Assembly (NCBI RefSeq): GCF_030247185.1
Contig: NC_080571.1
Coordinates: 8,615,001 to 8,679,000, forward strand
Direction: 5' to 3'
Source of the DNA: Malaya genurostris
Lineage: Eukaryota > Arthropoda > Insecta > Diptera > Culicidae
DNA: 64,000 nt
The notes under the pieces were generated by a model that ran no database searches, was not told where the DNA came from, and saw nothing but the letters and a program-made list of their open reading frames with translations. Positions 45,190-54,347 of this stretch are shown here, piece by piece (position 1 is the first letter of the stretch; every line of letters starts with the position of its first letter). A program made the position numbers and the translations under genes.

Positions 45190-45860
45190 ATATGAAAAAT
45201 ACATGCTGGAAATCGACATTTTAAGTCGTTCTAGAATCCAAGATGACGACCTCTGGTTTATAGATATTTCTACGAAACCCTTTCAATATCAATGTGATAG
45301 AAACAGGTGGTGCAGACCACATGGCTTGCTTGCGTTGGTGACGGTCGGTATGACGACATACATGAAAAATAAACTTACTTTGATTCAATGCCAACTAGTC
45401 CGAACGGTGTGATGGAAGCAAGCACTTGATTTTTAGTTCTACTTGGCTTGCTGAAGCAAAGCTAATTTCACTAATACAAAAGAGTTGTGTTTGCCCCATC
45501 TGTTTCTTAGACATTGTTTCAATATGGGTAATCTCGGCACGGATTTGATCAGTATATGTTGGGATACAATGTATGTGATTGTTTCAAAGTTCCATGCCGA
45601 CTTCTGCTCTATCGAAATTACAGTATGGTATTTCCGGAAATAGTTTGATGAGTAGATGCAGAAAAAAAAGTGTTTGAGGAAGTTTTAAAATACAAGTCTC
45701 CAATCAAGCAAAAGCAAAATGACAACTTATGGTTGATCTTTCATTTCTTTAAAACCATTACAATATGGGTATTTTCGGAACAGATTCGATGAGTAAATTT
45801 GGAGGAACAATGTTTGAGGTCCTCTCAAAATTCAAATGGACCATGGTTGTAGCAATATTC
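45190..45860. repeat. Dispersed repeat, family B, several units
   Basis: Related units appear near 45230, 45510, 45600 and 45760, sharing AATCCAAGATGACGAC-type openings, ACAATGTTTGAGG, TCTCAAAATTCAAATGG and CAATATGGGTATTTTCGG. They match 1350-1600. No coding potential. Confidence 0.55.
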
Positions 45861-46022
45861 CATGAAAACTGTCGCATTTGAAAACACAGGAATTTTTTTA
45901 ACGTATTTGGAAACTAAATGCAGGCGAGTGATGTTTACAATTCCGGGATTGATATGGTGGATAATCGAACTACTATTTGACTTATTTTTACTTTTAACAA
46001 CTAAGCACTTTATTATTATCGA

Positions 46023-46373
46023 TTGTTAAAAAGTGTTAGAGCGACTTTCCCGAAACCGAACAGCCGATTGCACGCCACTTCACCCTGTGATGTATGTTCA
46101 TATCTTGACGCTCGTATTAGCGACGGAACTGCCGAAGAAGAAACATCCGACATGATCAATTCAATGCACTCTCCTGGAATTGATTGTGATTGTCGGGCAC
46201 GGACAAGACTAATGTTGGCCAAAATCATCCCGGTCCCGGGTGTCACTCGGAATCGAAATCGAAGCCACGTTAGAGAAGAAGGCCACCATGGTATCGGAGT
46301 CGGAGGCAAAAGCACAATATGTTCCCGGACCCTGGATCGAGCGAATGTGTGGTACCAACATAACAAAGATTAA
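46023..46373 (+). CDS. Unassigned 116-codon open frame (opposite frame of equal length)
   Basis: The frame begins MLKSVRATFPKPNSRLHA and ends VWYQHNKD. The minus strand over the same bases (46016-46366) is also open for 116 codons. Mirror-image open frames of equal length usually reflect composition, and no domain is recognisable in either. A third plus frame near the end reads KAQYVPGPWIERMCG. Listed because the GC content jumps relative to its flanks, which suggests a fragment of a coding or retroelement sequence. Confidence 0.2.
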   Translation: MLKSVRATFPKPNSRLHATSPCDVCSYLDARISDGTAEEETSDMINSMHSPGIDCDCRARTRLMLAKIIPVPGVTRNRNRSHVREEGHHGIGVGGKSTICSRTLDRANVWYQHNKD

Positions 46374-46568
46374 ATAATTTATTGGAGTGATTCCGTGATT
46401 TATGCAGAACAAATATTAATTTATTTCGCACCGGAGTGTGTTTTCGTATATTTTACTCAAGTTCCACTCGATGTGGTGTGAAGCTGAGCCGCCTAACGAG
46501 ACAGAGCGCGGAATGGTGTTAAAACAATCATTTATTAATAATGACATTCGAGATTGGCTGTAAAAGGC

Positions 46569-46832
46569 TCACTGGCTGCGCAATCGGCCGACTGGTTCAA
46601 TGCGATACGGCTTAGTCACTTGATCGACTTTGGCAGACTCGAGCGGATCGCTAAGAAAAACCTCAACAAATTCGCATATGAAATAGAATATATTCACGGA
46701 AACAACTTCGTTGAACTTCTCCGGAACGCGTGATATGCAAATTACAGTGTAAACCCCATTCTGCCGCAAGTCAGCTCGAAAATTGGCTCTAATTCCTTCA
46801 AACAATCCAACCACCGAATCAACAACCTTCGA
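46569..46832 (-). CDS. Unassigned open frame with coding-like composition
   Basis: On the minus strand the frame opens after a stop near 46843 with SKVVDSVVGLFEGIRANF and continues through LRQNGVYTVICISRVPEKFN to VTKPYRIEPVGRLRSQ, ending at 46569. The residue mix, including alternating hydrophobic stretches (VVSVNIFYFICEFVEVFL), looks like folded protein rather than chance. I do not recognise the family. It could be an exon of an unknown host gene, or a captured viral or transposon fragment. There is no clear acceptor site; its start is therefore uncertain. Confidence 0.3.
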   Translation of the reverse strand, partial: SKVVDSVVGLFEGIRANFRADLRQNGVYTVICISRVPEKFNEVVSVNIFYFICEFVEVFLSDPLESAKVDQVTKPYRIEPVGRLRSQ

Positions 46833-46833
46833 T

Positions 46834-47863
46834 TAGAGTAAACACTGACACTGACAGACTCTTTCTGCGTGTTGCAGATCCAACTGGGGGAGGCAATCCA
46901 TCATAATTCAAACCACAAATATTTGCAAATGATTACGAATTCAATATGTCAGGACTCGACGTCGTCATCGCGTGGTTCTGGTAGTCGACTGTAGTTACAT
47001 TGCGGCACAACTGAACCAGGATCCACCTCCCAGGAGCACTACGTTTCCAATCAGACGGGTTCTCACGCTTTCGCACCGGAACCACACTGGAAATGGAGGT
47101 TGAACGGGAAAGATACACCTTTTAGCTTCGGTTCATCAGGGTCCGGGAGTGGGGGTTTTGGGAGGTTGCAAATGTTTGTTCTGGCACTGAATTCAATTAT
47201 CAACGTCGTCAGGTTTCAAACGGAGAGCCGACGTCGAAGTTTAGCGAAGCGTGCGCTCCATTCTGTTCCTATTATTTTGAATCTTTTCGTTTCGCTTCAG
47301 TTGAATAAAATTTGAACCGGCGAAAGCGATTGTGAAAATTCTATTGATTTTGGCGAAGGTTAATAACTTTAGGTTCATCAACCATTCAGTCTTTTACACC
47401 ACCACTGAGCATCAAAATGTCAGAGCGTTGATCGTGAAATGGTTTGGCATATACTTGCATTGATAACGAAATAAATTTAGAATTTTCTTTCCGAAGCTAT
47501 TAGGTTTTGCACTTGGGACTCAAAAACAATCCAAAGCAATGCGTCAACACTTTCCGCAAATGCTCTTTACTTGGTAAGAGTTTCGATATATTCCCTTCAC
47601 TAAATTTTAGTGTCATAATAATTTTCAATTGGCAAAACAGCAATGGTTTGTTTTGAGCGTGATAACGTGATAGTTTCGACCGTGAGCTTTTGTTTGCAGA
47701 GACGAAGTCTCGAAGAAAACTTATTACTAACTGTCACATCTAATACTACTTTTAGGCTTTTTCAGTTTCTGAATCAAAATTGTTTGATTGATTCAGTTTG
47801 ATTCAAACATTAGTAGAATTAGTAGACGGAATACTTATCCGTTCAAAATAAGAAGGAAACTAG
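46834..47863. other. Mixed-composition stretch, nothing recognised
   Basis: GC-richer between about 46930 and 47260, then AT-rich. Short frames on both strands (46933-47118 minus; 47100-47315 plus) have no domain. Confidence 0.35.
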
Positions 47864-47865
47864 TA

Positions 47866-48904
47866 CACTAAAACCTCAATTTATGCGAACCTAATTTACG
47901 CGAACTTAATTTACGCGACTTTTTTTACGCGTTTTATTTGAAATAACGCGATTTTTTATTTAATTTCTCGCGTAAAAAGATTTTTGCATAACGAAGGAAA
48001 TCTCAACTATTAGTTGGAAATCAAATATTGTATATAATCACTTTTATATGACTATTGAGTGTGGTATGTACTCATAGTATTAATCACAGAAAACTGACAT
48101 ACTGTGATAAGATCTGTAGAAGACCTTGCACATCCAAAACCTAATCGGAAAAGGCCTTAAGATCTACCAGCATAACCGATGATCCATCCAAAAACTACCT
48201 GAAGTTCAGGCCTCAAGATCTACCAGTGTATCAAAGTGCATTAACGAACTTATCGTTCTCGGTTCATATTCGTGATGCCACAGGCGATAGGATAATTGTG
48301 ATTGCTCTAGTCCATCCAAAAACTACCTGGAGGTGAAGCTCTACGACTATGAACAGCATTGAAAAAAATAAACTGCTGAATGTTCGTGTAGATCTTAAGA
48401 CCTGTTTTCACTATAGTTCTTGGACGACTGGGAATGTTCCGATAAAAGGTCAAAATACACAAATAAGCAGTATGTAGCTCTACGTATATGAGCAGCATTG
48501 AAAAACTACTCATAGACTGCTGAATGCTCGAGTAGATCTGTTTTCACCAAAGTTCTTGGACGACTGTGAACCTACCTGGAACAGCTATAAATAGACAAGT
48601 AAGCAATGTGTAGCTCAAAAAGTATGAACCACAAACAAAACAGGCATTAGCCGTAGTCCCTAACGACAATACTCCAAGTAGTTCTTGGATATTGGAACAT
48701 CTCTTAAGTAGTCTCAGAACAAACTCAGAGGGTCCTTAGGCGCAAAATCATCGGACGTATTGTTCATGTTATTTACACTAACATCAAATGAAATTCGAAA
48801 AACATTGTTTACGTGAAAATTTGACATAACGCGATGTTTTATATAATTTACGTGAAATTTACTGTACGCACCCCCGGCTCTTCGTGTAAATTGAGGTGCC
48901 AGTG
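47866..48904. mobile_element. pogo-like non-autonomous transposon
   Basis: Length 1039 bp. The left end CACTAAAACCTCAATTTATG and the inverse of the right end (CACTGGCACCTCAATTTACA) are terminal repeats, both bordered by TA (47864-47865, 48905-48906). Further copies of AATTTACGCGA lie inside the left end (47890-47920), and a related AATTTACGTGAAA occurs near the right end. The terminal form CAC/CAG-N-CCTCAATTTACGCGAA is pogo/Tigger-like by pattern. The body has no transposase but holds two ~140-bp tandem units. Confidence 0.8.
48325..48610. repeat. Two ~140-bp tandem units inside the pogo-like element
   Basis: Unit 1 (about 48331) and unit 2 (about 48474) share AGCTCTACG, GAACAGCATTGAAAAA / GAGCAGCATTGAAAAA, CTGCTGAATG, GTAGATCT, GACCTGTTTTCAC and GTTCTTGGACGACTG. 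A third partial trace (GTAGCTCAAAAAGTATGAAC) starts near 48611. Separately, AACTACCTG with GATCTACCAG phrases repeat at about 48160-48330. Confidence 0.7.
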
Positions 48905-48906
48905 TA

Positions 48907-49469
48907 CAATTAAAGAGACCGATTTGTCAGGTTCTTGCTGTATAAACAATTCTACTGAGACGATGAACCGAAGCAACACCTGATCGAAACGAGCTAAATC
49001 GTACAAAACAAAACGCTTAATCCACTAAGTGATATGATACTGTCATTCTCTTGTCATTCAGATAGTCCCATTACAACGTTTTTCAATTAGGGAGGCTGAA
49101 TTTTCAACCGAATCCCGGATGGCCTAGTGTTCTATACCAAACCCAGATAGTCGAAACCGCTAAACGTCTGAGTCTACTTTGCATATTTTTTGAGTTGGTG
49201 GCTATTGGAGATGGTTGGGTTTCGGGTATTTGTAACCGATTCGATATTTCGGGTACAGAAAAAGATATGTTTGTCGATAATTTGAAAATTCTAAAAACTC
49301 ATTGAACAAAATTATGAAAAACTTGATTTTATGGGGTGTCTAATAAGCAATGCTTCATTTTTCCACACCAATGCATGTTAAATTGTTCATATCAATTTTT
49401 CTAAAGGTGTAGATTCTCTTCTCGTCTTGTATGCAAAATATTTTTTTAACTCACTTATAGGTGGATTAA
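48907..49469. other. Stretch with degraded dispersed-repeat pieces
   Basis: At 49040-49180 are diverged pieces of the dispersed repeats: TCTCTTGTCATTCAGATAG, also near 62695, and TTTTCAACCGAATCCCGGATG, matching 146-165 of family A. The remainder is AT-rich and unassigned. Confidence 0.5.
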
Positions 49470-49471
49470 TA

Positions 49472-50742
49472 ACACATGGATCAATAAGTCCCGAGACTAA
49501 CAATGGAAACAACTTTTTTTTTGCAAAATGTTTTTTATTCATCAACATAATCACCTTTTAGGGTGATACAATGGTTCCAACGTTTTTCCAATTTTTCAAT
49601 ACCATGTTTATAAAAAAATTTATCTTTCGCTTCAAAACAAGCTTCAGTTTCAGCGATGACCTCCTCATTTGAGCCAAATCTTTTTCCCTGGAGCATTTTT
49701 TTAAGATCAGCAAAGAGCCAGTAGTTACTGGGGGCTAAATCTGGCGAGTATGGGGTGTGGGGAAGCCCAATTCGTTCAATTTCGCCCTTGTTTTCATCGA
49801 CTTGTGGCAGGGTGCATTGTCTTGATGAAAAAGGATTTTTTTCTCTGCATGTGCGGTCGTTTTTTTGCGATTTCCTCCTTCAAACGCCCCAGTAAGTCAA
49901 TATAATAATCACTGTTGATCGATTTACCTTTTTCGAGGTAGCCAATGAAAATCACGCCATGCGTATCCCAAAAAACTGACGCCATGACTTTGCCAGCTGA
50001 CTGCTGCGTTTTCGGACGCTTCGGACGGCTTTCGCCAGCTGTGCGCCTAACAGATGACTGCCGCTTCGACTCTGGAGTATCCATGTTTCGTCCATGGTCA
50101 CGTAACGACGCAAGAAATCTTTTTTGTTGCGAGTAAATAGCGATAAACTGTTGTCTGAATCATCGACTCGTTGCTGTTTTTGTCCCATCGAAAGCAATCG
50201 CGGCACCCACTTGGAAAAAAACCTTTTTCATGCTCAATTTTTTATGAAGGATAGTAAATACACTTCCATATGATATCTGTATCATCTCAGCAATTTCACG
50301 GAGCTTCACTTTACGATCTTTCATTATAATTTTTGTCACTTCACTCACATTTTCCGGTGTAACGGCTTCCACAGGTCTACCCGAGCGTTCCGCGTCATTT
50401 GTGTCGGTACGACCACGTTTAAACTCGGCAAACCACCGACAAATCGTTGCTTTTGATGGACAAGAGTCCGGATAACATTTTTCAATCCATTGTTTTGCTT
50501 GCACGGTGTTTTTACCCATTAAAAAACAATGTTTTATCAAAACACGAAACTCGGTTTTTCCATTTTTTAAACAAACTACTAAACGACTTTACTACAACCT
50601 CGATAACTCAGCTGTTTCTGGTCGGATCAACTTAAAATTTTGACCCGTTTCAAGTAAAGGTTAGTACTCTAGAAAGACGTGGTTACTGGTTTACTACGAG
50701 CGCCATCTCTGCTTTAGTCTCGGGACTTATTGATCCATGTGT
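49472..50742 (-). mobile_element. Mariner transposon, end to end, minus strand
   Basis: Length 1271 bp. Terminal repeats ACACATGGATCAATAAGTCC at one end and its exact inverse at the other (about 28 bp, ending CCGAGACTAA, essentially perfect), each flanked by TA (49470-49471, 50743-50744). The near-identical ends suggest a recent insertion, though the transposase inside is broken. It is a family different from the mariners at 14102 and 40257, and probably the parent family of the relic at 23560-24560. Confidence 0.95.
49535..50563 (-). pseudogene. Mariner transposase, broken, altered catalytic triad
   Basis: ATG at 50563 is followed at once by a one-base loss in an A run. The correct frame then reads TEFRVLIKHCFLMGKNTV, RWFAEFKRGRTDTND, LREIAEMIQISYGSVF. 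Frameshifts follow near 50225, 50090 and 49835. WVPRLLSMGQKQQRVDD, RRYVTMDETWI (first Asp) and KVMASVFWDTHGVIFIGYL are readable. In the C-terminal part the second Asp lies in DNAPCHKSMKT. The third position reads AAC in LAPSNYWLF, so Asp is replaced by Asn, and three residues are missing between second and third positions (31 instead of 34). The end is KGDYVDE with the stop at 49535-49537. Confidence 0.9.
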
Positions 50743-50799
50743 TAAAAAGTTCGAGTATATTAGGAAAAGCGGACTTTTCCAAACAGAATTTTTTCAGAA

Positions 50800-51220
50800 G
50801 ACATGGTAGCTCCAAAATCGACCCCTGGAAAACAACACAACGCGAATGCAATGTCAAAACTTAGCTTTGCTTATTGTTTCATATATTGATGTGCAATTTT
50901 ATCGGAATCCAACATTCAGTTCCGGCATTACAGGGTGATAAGTGTTGAAAATTTTAAACCGTTACATAACATGACTTTGCAAAACATGTAAATTTTTTTT
51001 TCGAAATTGTGCCCAAAACATCTTTGGATTTTAGGGGTCTTGTTATTTGATGGCCAAACGAACCAATTTGGACTGAACCGGTATCATGATTCCGATCTGG
51101 AAATAGCGGAATTAATGGTCGAATACTCATCAAAGGAACTCGTAATGATTGCCCCTATATGATTGAACTAACTTTCACAAACTAAAGATCAAATAAAAGG
51201 TTTAAGGGGCGGGTAGGGTC
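50800..51220 (+). repeat. Dispersed repeat, family A, degraded copy
   Basis: Phrases CGGAATCCAACATTCAGTTC, CGGCATTACAGGGTGATAAG, TTGAACTAACTTTCACAAAC and AGATCAAATAAAAGGTTTAA match the family. It is directly adjacent to the mariner and more diverged than the copy at 52550-52985. Confidence 0.6.
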
Positions 51221-51639
51221 GAACACTTATGAAAAATAATTTATCATTTCTTTATATTATCTTATAATAAAAAAATTCGAGAATATTTTGTGAAATTTTC
51301 AAGCCTATCGGAACAAAACTCTGGACACACAGGCCCAATATTTTTGCTTCGGTTGACTTAAAAACTTGACTCCCAGGTTGCCGAAATCGGAGATTGTATT
51401 TAAAGAATATAAATGAAACTCATTTGGTGTACAGTTTAGCAGATATTACAGCAATCACATACGTTTACGCTCACTCTTATAAACACAATTCCAAATAATC
51501 ACACTCAAACTTATTTCAGCATAAACACGTTTATAAATTCACACTCACAAACTCCACACGGAAGCGGGTCATTTCGCTTAAAGCCATTTAGCCGAAATTC
51601 GTTTCGAACGCTATTTCGCTGAAACTCGTTCCGCCAGAA
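51221..51639. other. AT-rich stretch, nothing recognised
   Basis: No gene. A short CTCAC/AAACAC-rich section at 51455-51560 is not a clear tandem repeat. Around 51565-51665 the phrase TTCGCT-AAA recurs loosely. Confidence 0.35.
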
Positions 51640-51679
51640 GGGTCATTTCATATTTTACCGAAAGGACCCCTTCATACAT

Positions 51680-52350
51680 TAAAGTTAGAGCGTTTATGTT
51701 TAAAGAATGGTGGTTCTTTTATTTCTTTCATCTGGATTGACCTACAAGAAGCAGAAATCTCGTAACAAAGTGTAGAGCGGAAGAAGCGAGCAGCATCAAT
51801 GGTCCGGAAATTGTATTCGCGTCTTTTGTAGTGTGCATGCGTTTTGATGAACGATGTGAAGGAGGACTCAAAAACCCTTCCAGGTCCACCATACTTTACT
51901 GTAGTCGTTGGGGAGGATATGAGCGATGCGGACAGGTCGATTCAAGTGGAGAAATTCGGTCGAAAGGTACTGGTATGGCAAGCAATATGTTCCTGTGGTT
52001 TGAAGTCAACCCTTTCTTACACTACCGGAACTATAAATGCAGAAATCTATCGATCTGAGTGTCTCCAGAATTGCTGCCTTTATATAAGAAGCATAGTACA
52101 CCTCCACTGTTTTGGCCGGATTTAGCGTCGGTTCACTATTCCAAAACCACTCTCAGTTGGCTTGCGGAAAAGGATATAAATTTCGTTGAGAAAAATATCA
52201 ATCCACCAAATTTCTTCCAGCTTTGACCCACCGAACGTTACTGGGCAATCGTGAAGAGGGTCTTCAAGAAGACTGGTAAGGCAGCTGGGAACATGCAGGA
52301 GTTAAAAAAAATGTTTACCCTCGTACAACAAAGGATCAATTTTTAGTTAG
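51680..52350 (+). pseudogene. ITmD37E-like transposase relic
   Basis: From about 51849: MNDVKEDSKTLPGPPYFTVV, then VEKFGRKVLVWQAICSCG and TTGTINAEIYRSECLQ. After shifts come LFWPDLASVHYSKTTLSW (second Asp) and KNINPPNFFQL, a stop, PTERYWAIVKRVFKKT (Glu), and LVQQRINF with TAG near 52346. Asp and Glu are separated by 37 positions, as in the element at 29309-30543, but the sequence differs clearly from it, so this is another D37E lineage. The N-terminal half and terminal repeats are missing or unrecognisable. Confidence 0.8.
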
Positions 52351-52539
52351 AATAAAATATCGTTTTTTTATCATAATTCGAAAAAAATGTGGATAGTTTA
52401 TTCTCGATACACTCCATCGAGCAGGATCTAAACAAAAAATGTTTAAACTATCAATTGGAAAAGATTTGAGGTCGATTTAGAAAATGTTTTAAGGTTTTTC
52501 CCCATTTTTAGTGATGGTATACAATTTTTAACACACTTT

Positions 52540-52985
52540 ACCCTATATTGCCGGATCCGAAAGTCGGAATTACGACCAAAGGAACTTTCCTTGAACCTAA
52601 GTTTGTGAAAATCGGTCGCGCCATCTATGAGAAATGTTAGAACACATATTTTAATTTTTTTTGCACATTTTACCCCATAACTCCCGAACCGGAAGTCGGA
52701 TCCTAATAATATTCAGGAATTTTATATGGGACCACAAGACCTTTCATTTGAATCTAAGTTTGTGAAAATCGATTCAGCCATCTCCGAGAAAAGTTAGTGC
52801 AAAAAAAAACGTTACATACACACCTACGCACATACACACACACAGACATTTTGCGTACTCGACGAACTGAGTCGAATGATATACGACACTCGGCCCTCCG
52901 GGCCACGGTTCAAAAGTCGGTTTTCACAGTGATTGCATAACCTTTCTATATAAGAAAGGCAGAAATCAAACAGAAACGTTGGGGT
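52540..52985 (+). repeat. Dispersed repeat, family A, best copy
   Basis: Two ~150-bp units (52555 and 52685) with GGATCCGAAAGTCGGAATTA / CCGAACCGGAAGTCGGATCC and AACCTAAGTTTGTGAAAATC, then a CACACAC run (52821-52850), GACGAACTGAGTCGAATGAT, CGGCCCTCCGGGCC and finally CCTTTCTATATAAGAAAGGC at the end, a perfect-looking small palindrome. It matches 100-700 in inverse orientation. Confidence 0.75.
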
Positions 52986-53277
52986 CTAGATAAAGTTCTA
53001 CTTTAACTATGCTGCGTTCATTTGTTCGCTTCTGATTAGTCTGCGCTGAAGTACAGTGGTCACGGCAAATCATGATTTTTATTAGGCGCCCTCAAAAATA
53101 TCTCTTCACCGACTTATTTCTCAATATATTGTTCGAATGATGCTTTTTATCATGCAAAACATTTGAACTTATTTTGTTGAACGAAAATTCTGGAAAAAAA
53201 ATCGCTAAAACGATTTTTTAAAAGTTATACAGCATCTAGTAAAATTTAATAAATTCTTTTTTAACAAATTTCTGTAT
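52986..53277. other. AT-rich stretch, nothing recognised
   Basis: Lies directly beyond the 3' end of the zinc-finger pseudogene. No polyadenylation signal could be assigned with confidence. Confidence 0.35.
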
Positions 53278-54347
53278 TTAACACTTGAAAAACTCATTTC
53301 CTTTCGAATTAGGCTTGTGAATTTTTCTGTTTCGAGTATGATCTTTTCCCGTGAAAACTTTTACCGCAATCATCGCATGTCGTTGGTGTCGAAACTTGTC
53401 TGCATGAATGGTCATGTGCGCCGTCATACCATCATGTGCGGTAAAACCTTTGCCGCATACGACGCACTTATATAGACGCTCGCCGGTATGCAGAAACATG
53501 TGTGATTTCAGTCTACTCTTATGGACAAACCCTTTGCCACATACCGTACATTTGTGCGGCTACTCGCCACTGTGACTAACCATGTGGGCTTTCCAACTGA
53601 CTTTGTTGTAAAAATCTTTGCCACACTCGGTGCACTTGAAAGGTTTTACTTCGTTATGTATAAAAAAATGATTGGAAAGTTCGCCATTTTTTCAGATACG
53701 TCTTACCACACACAGTGCAAGTAAACGGACGTTCGCCGCTCTGCACCCGGAAGTGTTTTTGTAGCCTACCCTTCCTAACAAATCGTTTTCCACATATCTC
53801 ACACTCGTGATTTTTCGCCACCTCGTTTCGTTGACGAATAAGTATCACACTTGTATGAAAACGCATGTGATTTTTCAAGTTATGATTGGTACTATATCCT
53901 TTGCCACACACATCACACTTATACCGACTCTCGCCCATATGTTGGCTCATGTGAATATTCAGAGTCTATCTACGAACAATTTTTTTATCACACACATAGC
54001 GTTTCCCGCAAATTTCACATTCGTGGAGTATTTTGAGAACAACGGTTGCAATTTGTAGAACGTTTCCACAAGGGATTTTATTTGCTTGGTTTCATTGCTG
54101 TTACCGGAAACGGTTGTCGGTTGCAGAAAGTTGGGTTTAAATTGCACATCCTCATTTTTAAGCAAGTATTAAATGAACCGTAATCTGCTTTTACGGTGTC
54201 GATGGAACTATTTGTAGAACTGCATTCCTGTTTTACTACTTTGGGCTTTTGATCGATGTTCTCAGCACAATGTGTCTCTGTTACGTTAGATTCTAATGTA
54301 TTCTGATATATTTGTAACGATTTCTCCATATTACTTACGATTCTCAA
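53278..54347 (-). pseudogene. C2H2 zinc-finger protein, broken
   Basis: This is a DNA-binding factor by family. Minus strand: an N-terminal acidic/serine segment (MRIVSNMEKSLQIYQNTLES, from 54347) is frameshifted near 54150 to NEDVQFKPNFLQPTTVSG. About eight zinc fingers follow: CEICGKRYVCDKK (interrupted by a stop near 53970), CDVCGKGYSTNHNLKNHMRFH, CEICGKRFVRKGRLQKHFRVQ (last His changed to Gln), CTVCGKTYLKK (frameshifted), CTECGKDFYNKVSWKAHMVSH, CTVCGKGFVHKSRLKSHMFLH, CVVCGKGFTAHDGMTAHMTIH and a frameshifted CDDCGKSFHGKRS. One linker reads SGE-stop-PHK. No intron is visible, so it may be a processed copy or a decayed single-exon gene. The order of fingers is preserved. Confidence 0.88.

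Noticed and set aside
46016..46366. A 116-codon minus-strand frame overlapping the plus-strand frame of equal length
   Set aside because: Mirror-image open frames point to base composition; no domain on the minus strand. Only the plus frame is listed, at low confidence.
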